Under the pieces are notes generated by a model. That model was not told where the DNA came from, did not search any database, and was given only the letters and a program-made list of their open reading frames with translations. 64,000 bases of DNA from Anaerolineae bacterium (GTDB lineage Bacteria; Chloroflexota; Anaerolineae; Aggregatilineales; Ch27). The DNA is taken from NCBI GenBank assembly GCA_013178165.1, contig JABLXG010000001.1:81605-145604 (forward strand). Direction: 5' to 3'. Shown piece after piece: positions 9,187-19,893 of the stretch (within the stretch, counting starts at the first letter, position 1; every line of letters starts with the position of its first letter). Made by a program: the position numbers and the translations under genes.

Positions 9187-10503
9187 ATGAACCGGCTCTT
9201 CGGGATGCCGGTGGCAATCTGGGTGATTGTTGCCGCTGTGGTTGCCGCCTGTGTGCCACTGCCCGCGCCAGTGATCATCAGCGATGTGGATGCCACCCAG
9301 ACGGCCATGGCTCCCCCTGTCACTGCTTCCGCACCGGGAATGGCAACCGGATCAGCGCGCACGCTGCGCCTGGGTGTCTTGTCCTGGCGCGGCTTTGACC
9401 CGTTTGACGCTGGCGACGCCGGGACGGAGCAGGTGCAGGCGCTGGTCTACGAGACTCTTCTGGCCTATGAACCGGTGGGCAACCTGATACCCCTGCTGGC
9501 GGCAGATCTGCCAGTTGCTGGCGACGATGGTCTGTTCTGGCAGGTGGGGCTGCGGGCTGGCGTCTCCTTTCACGACGGCACGCCGCTCGATGCCCTGACG
9601 GCAGCAGAGACGCTCCAGCGCCCCCTGGAGATTGCCGCCCAGGAGGAGATGTTACCCTTTACTGTGCGTGTTTATCGCCAGCTGGTGGAGTCGGTTAGCG
9701 GCGAGGGCATGACGCTGACGTTCCGGCTGCGCGAGCCGTTCCGCGCTTTTCCGGCTTTGCTGGCGGAACAGGCGCTGGCGCTGACTCATGGCATCGGAAT
9801 CGGGAGCGGCCCCTTTCGGCTCGCCGGTAGTGCACTGGAAGACAATCTGCTCAGGCTGACGCGCTTTGAGGATTATCATGGCGGCGCGGCTGCGCTGGAG
9901 ATGGTGGAAATTCACCTGGGCCGGCAGGAGCCGGACAGCGGAGCGGTTATAATGGAGTCAACCGGGGATAGCCTGCTCGATCTGATCGCCGGGGAATCAC
10001 TGGCTTCTGTGAATGGATTGGATTACCTTGAGCCTTGGCATGTGGTCGAACAGGAGCAGTGGTTGATCCTCGATGCGGGACACACTGCGCTGCTGCCCGC
10101 CGGAGTGAACTCTGTTCTCGCTTTAGCTGGGGAGGGATCGGCGGACGTATACCGGGTTGCTCTGGCGGAGATCGGTTTACCGGATGGCTTTGACCTGGCG
10201 GTTCGCGTTGTTGCCGGGCAGGATAGTGCGCTGGCGGCGGTGTTACCCCGTTTTGCACCGGTTCATCTTCAGGCCGTGAACGCAGGCCAGAATGTACCAG
10301 CGGATGCGTTGATTGTTGTCTGGAGACGCGACTGGGAACGTGACTGGTGGCTACGAGTCGCGGGTTATGCTGACGGTGATCTGGCAAAGGCGGGTGTACA
10401 GCTGGATGTCCGACCGGTGGTCACGTACGTGCGTACTGGTTTGACAGGACTGGGGGTGACTTCTGGCGGTTGGGCGCGTGTTACCGCACAGACGGACAGG
10501 TAG
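9187..10503 (+). CDS. Family 5 extracellular solute-binding lipoprotein (orphan, short)
   Basis: About 438 residues beginning MNRLFGMPVAIWVIVAA with a lipobox-like VAAC, so a membrane-anchored binding protein. The region RLGVLSWRGFDPFDAG to VYETLLAYEPVGNLIPLLA and SFHDGTPLDA matches the family 5 (oligopeptide/dipeptide/nickel) solute-binding fold. The frame is open from 9073, but the ATG at 9187 has an AGGA upstream and directly starts the signal peptide. The protein is shorter than usual (family members are about 500-550 residues), and the second lobe after residue 230 is poorly conserved. No permease or ATPase genes of a peptide transporter are adjacent, so it may be a degenerate or signalling binding protein. 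Confidence 0.65.
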   Translation: MNRLFGMPVAIWVIVAAVVAACVPLPAPVIISDVDATQTAMAPPVTASAPGMATGSARTLRLGVLSWRGFDPFDAGDAGTEQVQALVYETLLAYEPVGNLIPLLAADLPVAGDDGLFWQVGLRAGVSFHDGTPLDALTAAETLQRPLEIAAQEEMLPFTVRVYRQLVESVSGEGMTLTFRLREPFRAFPALLAEQALALTHGIGIGSGPFRLAGSALEDNLLRLTRFEDYHGGAAALEMVEIHLGRQEPDSGAVIMESTGDSLLDLIAGESLASVNGLDYLEPWHVVEQEQWLILDAGHTALLPAGVNSVLALAGEGSADVYRVALAEIGLPDGFDLAVRVVAGQDSALAAVLPRFAPVHLQAVNAGQNVPADALIVVWRRDWERDWWLRVAGYADGDLAKAGVQLDVRPVVTYVRTGLTGLGVTSGGWARVTAQTDR

Positions 10504-10532
10504 AGCGTGACAACGGATACTGGAGCACCAGA

Positions 10533-13172
10533 GTGAAGCTGATCCTGACACATGAGAACGCCGATTTTGATGCTGTAGCTGCCCAGCTAGCGGCTTACAA
10601 GCTGGAGCCGACAGCGATTCCGGTGTTGCCGCGCCGCCTGAACTACAATGTCCGGGACTTCCTGCATCTCTATGGCAGTGCCCTTCCTCACACGACGGTA
10701 CGCGATCTGCCTCGTGGCCCGGTTGATTCGGTCACGGTTGTGGATACCCAGAACGTAGTGACGGTACGCGGGATGCGGCCCAACACCCCGGCGCATATCA
10801 TCGATCACCATCCTCTGAGCGAGCCGCTTCGCCCACACCAGACCTATTCCGGTGAGCCAGTTGGGGCAACTACCACGCTGCTGGTAGAGCTGATTCGGGA
10901 GGCTGGCATCACGCTGACGCCGATTGAGGCGACATTGCTGACGCTAGGGATCTACGAGGACACCGGCTCGTTGCTCTATGGCACGACTACGGCACGCGAT
11001 ATCGCTGCGGCGGCCTGGCTGGTAGCCAAAGGAGCAGACCTCGATGTGGTACGCCGCTTCCTGCAGCACCCGCTGAATGAGGAGCAGCGCGAGTTGTACG
11101 ATCGCCTGCTTCAGAATACAAGCGTTGTGAATGTTCACGGTCATGCGGTGGCGATCGCGGCTGTCAGGCTGCAGGGCAATATCGACCAGATTTCCACAGT
11201 GGCCCACAAGCTGCGGGAATTACTGGAGCCTGCGGCGTTGTTCATGCTGGTGCAGATGGGGTCGCGGGTGCAGCTGGTGGCCCGCAGCACGGTTGACGAG
11301 ATTGATGTCGGGCGGATCGCGGAACAACTCGGTGGGGGCGGGCATAGCCGGGCAGCCGCCGCCTTGATCGAGGACGGCGATCTGGACGCGACGCGGCACA
11401 AGCTGGAGATGCTCCTTGAAGAATTGGTTGAGCCGGCAGTCAAAGTCGCCGACCTGATGTCGACCGGGGTAGTCCGCACCGTACCGGCGGACATGTCGGT
11501 GCGGGAGGTCTCCCAGGAGATGCAGCGCAGCGGGCACGAGGGTTATCCGGTCGTGCAGGACGGGGCGCTGGTAGGTTTGCTGACGCGCCAGGCAGTGGAC
11601 AAGGCCATGGCTCACCGGCTGGGGCACCTGCCTGTCTCCCAGATCATGGAAAGCGGGAGAGTCTTCGTACAGCCGTCCGATTCGATTGGCTACCTGCAGG
11701 AACAGATGATGCGTTCTGGCTGGGGGCAGATACCGGTCGTTGACGCGGACGGCAACCTGATCGGCATTGTGACGCGAACTGACCTGATCAAACGCTGGGG
11801 GCAACCGGACAACGGCGTCTCCCGCCGCAAGGAGATCGTGCGACGCCTGGAAGGCGCGCTATCGCCCGGCTTGTTGCGTTTGGTGCGGGTGGTCAGCCAG
11901 CAGGCCCAGGAGATGAATCTGGGGCTGTACTGCGTGGGCGGTTTCGTACGTGACCTGCTGCTATCCCGCTCCAATACGGACATCGATCTGGTTGTTGAGG
12001 GCGATGCTATCGCGCTGGTTCGCCAGCTGGTGGAACGGTACGGCGGGGCGATGCGCAAGCACGCGCAGTTTGGCACGGCCACCTGGCTCCTGGATGCGAG
12101 GGTTGCGGCTTCTTTTGGTGGGGGGCGCGACTGGCCGGATACACTTGATTTCGTGACAGCCAGGACGGAATTCTATGAAAACCCGACGGCGCTCCCGACA
12201 GTAGAGCAGAGTTCGATCAAGCTTGACCTGCACCGCCGGGACTTTACCATCAATACGCTGGCGATTCGCCTGGCGCCAGAGCCGTTTGGCCAGTTGCTGG
12301 ACTTCTGGGGCGGCGAGCGCGATCTGCGGGCCGGGCAAATCCGGGTACTGCATAGCCTGAGTTTTGTTGATGACCCGACACGCATTCTACGGGCCGCGCG
12401 TTTTGAACAGCGTTTTGGCTTCCGCATTGAGGAGCGCACGCTTGGCCTGATCGAAAAGGCGCTGCCGCTGCTGGATCGGGTAAGCGGTCCGCGGCTACGC
12501 CATGAACTGGAGTTGATCCTTGCTGAGGCGCGGCCTGAACTGGTGTTGCGGCGGTTGCAGGACCTGGGGGTGCTGGCACGTCTGCAGCCCGATCTGGCAG
12601 CTGATGACTGGCTGTTTGCCGCGTTTGAGGCCCTGCGCCAGGCCCGCCAGACGCCACCCTGGACGTTCAGGGAGATGACCAATACCCGCGATGGCTGGGA
12701 ACTGGCGCAATTTGTGGTGCTGTGCTGTCGTCTTAAGGTGGAGGATGCTGAGCGGATAGGGCGGAGATTGCAGGTCAAACGCCGGACTCTGGATGAAGTC
12801 GCTGATGGTATCAGGACTTACCGCTTGCGCCTGCCTGCGCTGGCTGAATGGCAGAAACCCAGCACCGTTGTGCGGTTGCTTGGTGGCTTGAGTGATGTTG
12901 GGCTGGTAGTTGCCTGGGCTATTGCGCCCACCTATCCGGCCCGGACGCAGATTGTGCGCTACGTCACTGAGTGGAAGGCTGTCCGCCAGGCGCTGACCGG
13001 CCACGATCTGCGCGCGCTAGGCGTTCCGCCCGGCCCGGCGTATGGGCGCTTGCTCAGGCGGCTGCGTGATGCCCGACTGGACGGGGAAGTTCAGACCCCG
13101 GAAGATGAACGGGCGCTAGCTTTGCAGCTTCTGGCTGAATTCAAAGAAGGGGATCATGACGCTCAGGAGTGA
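10533..13172 (+). CDS. DHH phosphoesterase - CBS pair - tRNA nucleotidyltransferase/poly(A) polymerase fusion
   Basis: About 879 residues. Domain order: a DHH phosphoesterase-like domain (IDHHPL, Asp90-His91-His92), a DHHA1 domain with GGGGHSRAAAA near residue 267, two CBS domains (about 305-360 and 365-420), then a class II nucleotidyltransferase. The last has GGFVRDLLL at about 469, a DIDLV metal-binding motif at about 483, RRDFTINTLA and ILRAARFEQRFGF. This long architecture is known for bacterial CCA- or A-adding enzymes, where the C-terminal part adds nucleotides to tRNA 3' ends. The GTG at 10533 is preferred: GGAG lies seven bases upstream and the protein begins KLILTHENADFD. The earlier ATG at 10470 is inside the preceding gene. 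Whether it adds CCA or only A cannot be decided here. Confidence 0.82.
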   Translation: MKLILTHENADFDAVAAQLAAYKLEPTAIPVLPRRLNYNVRDFLHLYGSALPHTTVRDLPRGPVDSVTVVDTQNVVTVRGMRPNTPAHIIDHHPLSEPLRPHQTYSGEPVGATTTLLVELIREAGITLTPIEATLLTLGIYEDTGSLLYGTTTARDIAAAAWLVAKGADLDVVRRFLQHPLNEEQRELYDRLLQNTSVVNVHGHAVAIAAVRLQGNIDQISTVAHKLRELLEPAALFMLVQMGSRVQLVARSTVDEIDVGRIAEQLGGGGHSRAAAALIEDGDLDATRHKLEMLLEELVEPAVKVADLMSTGVVRTVPADMSVREVSQEMQRSGHEGYPVVQDGALVGLLTRQAVDKAMAHRLGHLPVSQIMESGRVFVQPSDSIGYLQEQMMRSGWGQIPVVDADGNLIGIVTRTDLIKRWGQPDNGVSRRKEIVRRLEGALSPGLLRLVRVVSQQAQEMNLGLYCVGGFVRDLLLSRSNTDIDLVVEGDAIALVRQLVERYGGAMRKHAQFGTATWLLDARVAASFGGGRDWPDTLDFVTARTEFYENPTALPTVEQSSIKLDLHRRDFTINTLAIRLAPEPFGQLLDFWGGERDLRAGQIRVLHSLSFVDDPTRILRAARFEQRFGFRIEERTLGLIEKALPLLDRVSGPRLRHELELILAEARPELVLRRLQDLGVLARLQPDLAADDWLFAAFEALRQARQTPPWTFREMTNTRDGWELAQFVVLCCRLKVEDAERIGRRLQVKRRTLDEVADGIRTYRLRLPALAEWQKPSTVVRLLGGLSDVGLVVAWAIAPTYPARTQIVRYVTEWKAVRQALTGHDLRALGVPPGPAYGRLLRRLRDARLDGEVQTPEDERALALQLLAEFKEGDHDAQE

Positions 13173-13755
13173 TCCGGAGGCGATTCTAGCGACCTTTGAG
13201 CTTAAGCAGATCGTTGTATTGCGACTGGCGCTTTCTTCTGACCTGCCGAAGCTGGAATGGTTCGGACAATATACGCACTACCGCCGGCTTTTTCAGACAA
13301 CGTATGAAGATCAGCAACAACGACGGCGGTTGATGTTGCTGGCGGTGGTGAATGATTTTCCGATCGGTCAGGTGTTCATCCACCTGGGTGACGCACTGTG
13401 CAGGCCGCAACAAAGCAGTTACGGGCGTGGCTACCTGTATGCTCTACGGGTGCTGGAGCCTTTTCGCGGTCAGGGGATTGGCACGCGCCTGATCCAGTGT
13501 GCGGAAGAGCAAATCCTGGCCAGCGGTCTGCGCTGGGCGGTGATCGCCGCGGCTAAAGATAACCCCGGTGCACGGCGGTTGTACGAGCGCCTGGGTTATG
13601 TGGTCTACGGTGAGGACGCCGGCCACTGGGACTATACGGACAATGAGGGGCGCGTGCAGCATGTCCATGAGCCAGCCTGGCTATTACAGAAGCGGTTGCG
13701 CGTGCGGGCAGCGGGGGTGAAGGCGGGCAATTCAGAAGGAGCAGACGGATGCTGA
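13156..13755 (+). CDS. GNAT-family N-acetyltransferase
   Basis: Protein of 199 residues with the acetyl-CoA-binding region of the GNAT fold: LYALRVLEPFRGQGIGTRLI contains the R/Q-x-x-G-x-G/A motif, followed by the NPGARRLYERLGYVVYGE segment typical of motif B. The start ATG overlaps the end of the nucleotidyltransferase gene by 17 bases, which implies co-transcription and probable translational coupling. The substrate is not predictable. The N-terminal 50 residues contain an unusual Tyr/Gln/Arg-rich stretch (YTHYRRLFQTTYEDQQQRRR). Confidence 0.82.
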   Translation: MTLRSDPEAILATFELKQIVVLRLALSSDLPKLEWFGQYTHYRRLFQTTYEDQQQRRRLMLLAVVNDFPIGQVFIHLGDALCRPQQSSYGRGYLYALRVLEPFRGQGIGTRLIQCAEEQILASGLRWAVIAAAKDNPGARRLYERLGYVVYGEDAGHWDYTDNEGRVQHVHEPAWLLQKRLRVRAAGVKAGNSEGADGC

Positions 13756-14189
13756 GACGGCTGTTGCAGGGCGTGAGGCCTGAGGAAGCCAGCGCGAGTC
13801 AAGCGGTGCAACCGGGCGAAGATCGGCGCGACGAAGGGTCCCGATTAGCGCGCCGTGTCCGCGTGCGCTGGCGGTGGCTGGTGGGTATCCTAGCACTGGC
13901 GGCGGCTGTGGCCGCGCTGGGCACGGACTTATCCGGCTGGTTGCCTGCGGCATGGCCGGAACACTGGCCGGTACTTGTGATGGGGCTGGGGGCGCTGGGG
14001 CTGGTAGTCGGTATGGTGGCTGCCTGGGCGCCCGGTGTATTGATCGGGCCACAGTTGATCGCACTAGGCGCCACAGGCATGCTGGCCCGCCAAGGCACGC
14101 CGATCACCATTGAGGTGATCGGTGGCGCATCGCTGGTGGCGCTGGCCGTGGGCGTGATTATGCGCGGCCTGACCATGATCAGACTGTGA
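13749..14189 (+). CDS. Small membrane protein, unknown function
   Basis: 146 residues: an Arg-rich cytoplasmic N-terminus of about 40 residues, then four hydrophobic segments at about 44-62, 73-92, 94-112 and 120-140. I do not recognise a family. The start overlaps the acetyltransferase stop by seven bases, so it is probably the last gene of the 5.1-14.2 kb plus-strand group. It converges with the PLP-enzyme gene 25 bases downstream. Confidence 0.6.
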   Translation: MLRRLLQGVRPEEASASQAVQPGEDRRDEGSRLARRVRVRWRWLVGILALAAAVAALGTDLSGWLPAAWPEHWPVLVMGLGALGLVVGMVAAWAPGVLIGPQLIALGATGMLARQGTPITIEVIGGASLVALAVGVIMRGLTMIRL

Positions 14190-14214
14190 GCCAGTCTCCA
14201 GGTCGGTGGTACAT

Positions 14215-15435
14215 CTAGATTGAGCATAGCGCCTGATCAAGATCGGCGATGATGTCTTCAACCTCTTCCAGGCCGACGGATAGCCGGATCAGGCCCTCGG
14301 TGATGCCCATCCGCCGCCGTTCCTCCGGCGGGGTTTTGAAGTTCATCATGCTGGCCGGGTGGGCGATCAGCGTATCGACGGTGCCCAGACTGACGGCCAG
14401 GGTACATAGCCTGACGCTGTTCATCACATGCACGGCAGCGTCGTAGCCTCCGTGCAACTCAAAAGAGAGCATGGCGCCATAGGCGTCCATCTGCGCTCTG
14501 GCCAGGTCATACTGGGGAAACGAGGTCAGGCCAGGATAGTTGACCTGCGCTACAGCCGGGTGTTGTTCCAGAAAGCGGGCCACCGCCAGGCCATTCTCGC
14601 AGTGGCGCGGCATGCGCAGGTGAAACGTTTTGAGGCCCAGGCCGGTTAGCCAGGCGTCCATCGGGCCAGCGACCGCGCCGTAGTTTGTTAGAATGGGCAG
14701 CAGTTTTTCGCGGTAGAGCGCCTCATGAGGCGTGACGATGGCGCCGCCAATGACTGTGCCATGGCCGGTCAGGTACTTGGTTGTGCTGTGCAGAACGATG
14801 TCCGCACCCATTTCCAGTGGGCGCTGAACATAAGGTGAAGCAAAGGTGTTGTCAACCACCACCAGCGCTCCTGCTGCGTGAGCGCGAGCAACTACTCCCC
14901 GGATGTCTGTCAGGGCCATAGTGGGATTGACGGGCGTTTCGATGTAGACGAAACGGGCATGAGGGTGCTGTTCCAGTGCAGCCTCTAATTCGTCCAGGCA
15001 GGGGCCATTGAATGTCACATGCTGGACACCCCGGCGGGCCATTTCCCTGGTGAAGAGGGTGTGCGTTGCGCCATAGAGGGCTACCTGACTGATCACTGTA
15101 TCACCGGCGCTGGTGAGCGCGAGTAGTACGGTGCTGACGGCTCCCATGCCTGATCCGGTGAGCAAGGCATACGGCGGTTGGGGCAGTCGAATGCCCTCCA
15201 GCGCCGCAATGGTTCGGGCGGTCGCTTCTGCGTTGGGGTTGCCCAGACGCCCATAGATGTGGCCTTCTTCTTCCCCGCGCCACAGGGCCTGGCCATGAGC
15301 TACGCTGTCGAACAGATAGGTCGACGACTGGTAGATGGGCATGATGTGGGCGTGGGTTCGGTTGGTCTGGCGTTCCGTGCGAATCGCAACTGTGCCAAAA
15401 TGTGGCCTGTCACTGATACTTCTGGGGTCGGTCAT
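14215..15435 (-). CDS. Cys/Met-metabolism PLP enzyme (cystathionine gamma-synthase / methionine gamma-lyase type)
   Basis: About 406 residues of the gamma-family, fold-type I PLP enzymes. Diagnostic parts are PIYQSSTYLFDS near the N-terminus, YGRLGNPN (phosphate and neighbouring-subunit contacts), VVVDNTFASPYVQRPLEMGA, the Schiff-base lysine in HSTTKYLTGHG, and the C-terminal RLSVGLEEVEDIIADL. Reactions in this family include cystathionine synthesis, gamma-lysis of methionine and O-acetylhomoserine sulfhydrylation; sequence alone does not decide. The frame opens at 15492, but the ATG at 15435 (MTDPRSISDRPHFGTVAIR) matches the usual family N-terminus and has a GGAAAGG upstream. The gene stands alone. 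Confidence 0.85.
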   Translation of the reverse strand: MTDPRSISDRPHFGTVAIRTERQTNRTHAHIMPIYQSSTYLFDSVAHGQALWRGEEEGHIYGRLGNPNAEATARTIAALEGIRLPQPPYALLTGSGMGAVSTVLLALTSAGDTVISQVALYGATHTLFTREMARRGVQHVTFNGPCLDELEAALEQHPHARFVYIETPVNPTMALTDIRGVVARAHAAGALVVVDNTFASPYVQRPLEMGADIVLHSTTKYLTGHGTVIGGAIVTPHEALYREKLLPILTNYGAVAGPMDAWLTGLGLKTFHLRMPRHCENGLAVARFLEQHPAVAQVNYPGLTSFPQYDLARAQMDAYGAMLSFELHGGYDAAVHVMNSVRLCTLAVSLGTVDTLIAHPASMMNFKTPPEERRRMGITEGLIRLSVGLEEVEDIIADLDQALCSI

Positions 15436-15506
15436 ACGTTGTGGCTGCCTTTCCTGCTGAATCACTGCGTACAAGCATACCGCTGACAACAAGGAATGGG
15501 CAGGAA

Positions 15507-15536
15507 AACGAGGAAAACCGGGCGAATTGCCGGGGG
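15507..15536 (-). terminator. Possible weak terminator after the VWA gene
   Basis: On the minus strand a short CCGGC/GCCCGG hairpin with one bulge is followed by TTTTCCTCGTTTT, about 40 bases beyond the VWA stop. Confidence 0.3.
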
Positions 15537-15572
15537 CATTGAGAAGGTAGCCAGGGCTATGAGATCAATGCT

Positions 15573-16938
<1,366 letters not shown>

Positions 16939-16958
<20 letters not shown>

Positions 16959-17868
16959 TGTCGCTTCCTCCACCCAGCTTGAAGGCACGCCGCGCGCGAG
17001 CCATATCGGTTTCGTACTTGAGGAGGATAGTCAGGGTGGTTTCCAGCGTTTTCTGGTCAAGGCTGGTGGCGTTGAGCGCCACCAGCGCACGCGCCCAATC
17101 CAGCGTCTCGCTAACACTGGGGTTTTTCTTGAGATCAAGCTGGCGCAGGGCCTGCACCGCTTCAACCGCCTGCCGAGCCAGTTGTGGTGCCAGGTCGGGA
17201 ACCTTGAGGCGGACGATTTCCAGCTCCTCCTGAATATCGGGGTAGCCAATGTAGAGGTACAGGCAGCGTCGCTTGAGGGCTTCGCTCAGCTCGCGGGTGT
17301 TGTTGCTGGTCAGGAAAACAGTGGGGCGGTGGCGGGCGACAATAGTACCCAGTTCGGGAATGCTCACCTGAAAGTCGCTCAGCACCTCCAGCAGGAACGC
17401 CTCAAACTCGGCATCGGCGCGGTCGATCTCGTCAATCAGCAGGACAGTTGGTGTATCGCTATTGATGGCCTGTAATAGAGGGCGGGGCAACAGGAAGCGT
17501 TCCGAGAAAAAGACGTCTTCCTCCGCCGCCAGACGATCCGCGGCCTCGGTCAACGACTGCGCATCCGCCAGGAGCGCGGAGAGCTTGTCGCGCAGGAGTT
17601 GCGTGTAGAGCATCTGCTTGGCGTATTCCCATTCGTACAGGGCCTTGCTCTCGTCCAGGCCTTCGTAGCATTGCAGACGCACTAACTGATGGCCGGTGAC
17701 TGCCGCCCAGGCTTTACTCAGCTCGGTCTTGCCGACTCCCGCTGGGCCTTCCGCCAGGATAGGCTTGCCCAGCCTGGTGGCCAGGAAGATCACCGTAGCG
17801 ATCTCATCTGTGGCGATGTACTGCTGTGCTGCCAGCGCCCGCCTGACTTCCTGCACGGTGTCGAACAT
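16939..17868 (-). CDS. MoxR-family AAA+ ATPase
   Basis: 309 residues with Walker A GPAGVGKT at 41-48, Walker B VLLIDEI at about 142-148, a sensor-1 region (FLTSNNTREL) and an arginine-containing KRRCLYLYIGYPD segment typical of MoxR proteins. AAA+ proteins of this group form hexamers and remodel or insert metal cofactors in target proteins together with a VWA partner, which is the next gene. The ATG has GGAG about eight bases upstream. There is no CO dehydrogenase or other known client within the window. Confidence 0.87.
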
Positions 17869-17960
17869 GCCATTGTCTCCTGCTTAGAGGACAGACTTCA
17901 CCTGTATTATGGCGACATTTCGAGAATTGGGTACGAAATATCCGGTTTTCTCAGGGGATG

Positions 17961-19016
17961 CTAATCTTGCAAGTCAGCGGGGTAGGCGATCACCGGCCGG
18001 GTGACATTCACGGCGACGCGCTCTCCCACGTCGAAGGTCTCGCCCGGCCCCAGGCGCACGATCAGGGGCTGGCCATTTTCCAGCTCGACGCCCAGGCGCT
18101 GGTCATGGCCGTAGAACTCACGCCAGGTGACGCGGGCGTGTATGCCCCCGTTGGAGGCGGGGCCAAGGTGCAGCGCTTCCGGACGGATCAGGATATCCAC
18201 CGGGCCGGTCAACCGCTTCTGCAGGGGGAGGATGCCCAGCACGCAATCGACGACATCCCCGCGCGCCTCCCCGCCCAGGAAGTTCGATTCGCCCACAAAG
18301 GCGGCGACAGCCCGGTTGACTGGCTCATGATACAGAGTCTGTGGAGGTGCGACCTGAAGGATGCGCCCCTCCAGCATGACGGCGACTTCGTCAGCCAGAC
18401 TGAGGGCTTCCTCCTGATCGTGGGTGACAAAAAGGCAGGTCGCCCGCGTACGTTTGAGGATGGCCCGTACTTCTGACCGAACCTGAGCACGCAGGGCGGT
18501 ATCCAGGTTGGAGAAAGGTTCGTCCAGCAGCAGAACATCGGGTTGGGGGGCCAGGGCGCGGGCGAGCGCGACACGCTGCTGTTGCCCGCCGGATAGCTCG
18601 TGAGGCATCCGCGCTGCATATCCCTGCAGGCCGACCAGGTCGAGCATTTCCTGTACGCGGATATGCTTCTGCCGCCGGTTTCCCTGCAGGCCGAAGGCAA
18701 TATTTTCCCCCACATTCAGGTGTTGGAACAGGGCATATTCCTGGAAGACCATGCCAACCCGGCGCTGTTCCGGAGGGACGACAACGCCTGCTCCAGCCAC
18801 CGGGCGGCTGTTGAGCAGAATCTGGCCACCGTCAGGCTGATCGAATCCAGCGATCAGGCGGAGCAGCGTTGTTTTGCCGCAGCCGCTTGGCCCCAGGAGG
18901 GCGGTCAGTCGTCCCTGTTCGACTGCAAGGCTGACATCATCGAGCGCAGGCGTTGGACCGAATCGTTTGGTCAGGTGAAGGCATTCGACGGTGACGGGCA
19001 TGAAGGGCTGAAGCAC
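17961..19016 (-). CDS. fbpC: Iron(III)-type ABC transporter ATP-binding protein (FbpC-like)
   Basis: 351 residues. Walker A is LGPSGCGKTT (41-50), the signature is LSGGQQQRVALARAL at about 147, and Walker B is DVLLLDEPFSNLD. A C-terminal TOBE-like region (IRPEALHLG) follows. The long C-terminal extension places it in the FbpC/PotA-type group. GTG at 19016 is used because AGGAG lies just upstream; an ATG at 19001 is the alternative. It is the last gene of the iron operon, seven bases after the YwiC-like gene. It would power uptake of ferric iron by the permease and binding protein encoded upstream. Confidence 0.85.
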   Translation of the reverse strand: MLQPFMPVTVECLHLTKRFGPTPALDDVSLAVEQGRLTALLGPSGCGKTTLLRLIAGFDQPDGGQILLNSRPVAGAGVVVPPEQRRVGMVFQEYALFQHLNVGENIAFGLQGNRRQKHIRVQEMLDLVGLQGYAARMPHELSGGQQQRVALARALAPQPDVLLLDEPFSNLDTALRAQVRSEVRAILKRTRATCLFVTHDQEEALSLADEVAVMLEGRILQVAPPQTLYHEPVNRAVAAFVGESNFLGGEARGDVVDCVLGILPLQKRLTGPVDILIRPEALHLGPASNGGIHARVTWREFYGHDQRLGVELENGQPLIVRLGPGETFDVGERVAVNVTRPVIAYPADLQD

Positions 19017-19023
19017 AAAGCTC

Positions 19024-19836
19024 CTAAAGGTGAAAGGCGTATCCGGCAGCGATCAACAATGCAGTCAACAGACCAAAGCCTATTTCCAGGAATCCGATAA
19101 CTCTGGCAGGAACGTCCCGGTGGCGTTGCTGCAACACCCAAGCAGCCCGCAGTGTCAGGATACTGAGGGCGATGAAGGCCAGCCATGGCGTCAGGCCGGC
19201 GGCGGCCAGCGCAGCGACCAGCGCAACACCGGCCAGATGGCAGAGGATTGCTGCGGCTGGCCACGCCGGTTGGCCTTTGGACAGGCGCAGGCGGGCACGT
19301 ACATACAGAATCGAAGGGATGGCGCGGGCTGTAAGCAGGAGGGTCAGCAGCAGCGCCGGTTGCAGCTGCCAGCCGCCGGCCAGCGCGATCATGGTCGCAC
19401 TGGTAGCCAGCGCGACCGGCCCGGCCAGTTCTGGCAGCAGGTGGCGGCTCTGCCCGCGGAAGTCAAAGGCAAGCTGTAGCAGCCCCAGCGGTATGGCGAT
19501 CAGCAGGGGAGCCAGGATGCCTGGCCCGGCGAGGGCGATCGCCAGCACCAGGCCAAGCAGGGCGATCAGGACGTAGGCAGCGGCAACCTGTTCGGCCAAG
19601 CGCGTCCGCGCGAAACGCCGCCCGCGTCGCCAGTCTGCGACTGCTAGCTTGAGCGGATGGCGGGCCAGGAACGCCCCGGCTGTGCCCAACGTGATGCCCA
19701 GGCCCGCGGCGGTAGGTGCGAGCAGCAGCCCAAGGATCAGTGGTTCCAGCAGGAAGCCCCAGCCGCCGTGCTCACTGGGGATGGCTACGGATTTCAGGCG
19801 TACAGGATTGGCTGGTAGGGTCTGGGTCGATGACAT
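19024..19836 (-). CDS. YwiC-like integral membrane protein
   Basis: About 270 residues with many hydrophobic segments. The N-terminal signature IPSEHGGWGFLLEPL and the following ARHPLKLAVADWRRGRR identify the YwiC-like family, which has no established biochemical function. The start at 19836 has AAGGTG upstream. The gene is placed between the permease and ATPase genes of an iron transporter, tightly spaced (about 58 bases after the permease stop, 7 bases before the ATPase start), so it is almost certainly part of the same transcript and of the putative Fur-like regulon. A role linked to iron supply is an inference from position. Confidence 0.8.
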   Translation of the reverse strand: MSSTQTLPANPVRLKSVAIPSEHGGWGFLLEPLILGLLLAPTAAGLGITLGTAGAFLARHPLKLAVADWRRGRRFARTRLAEQVAAAYVLIALLGLVLAIALAGPGILAPLLIAIPLGLLQLAFDFRGQSRHLLPELAGPVALATSATMIALAGGWQLQPALLLTLLLTARAIPSILYVRARLRLSKGQPAWPAAAILCHLAGVALVAALAAAGLTPWLAFIALSILTLRAAWVLQQRHRDVPARVIGFLEIGFGLLTALLIAAGYAFHL

Positions 19837-19893
19837 GCTTGCACACCTTGCTGATATCCGTGTCAGTTGCTGTGCTGCCAATGCCTCATCAGT

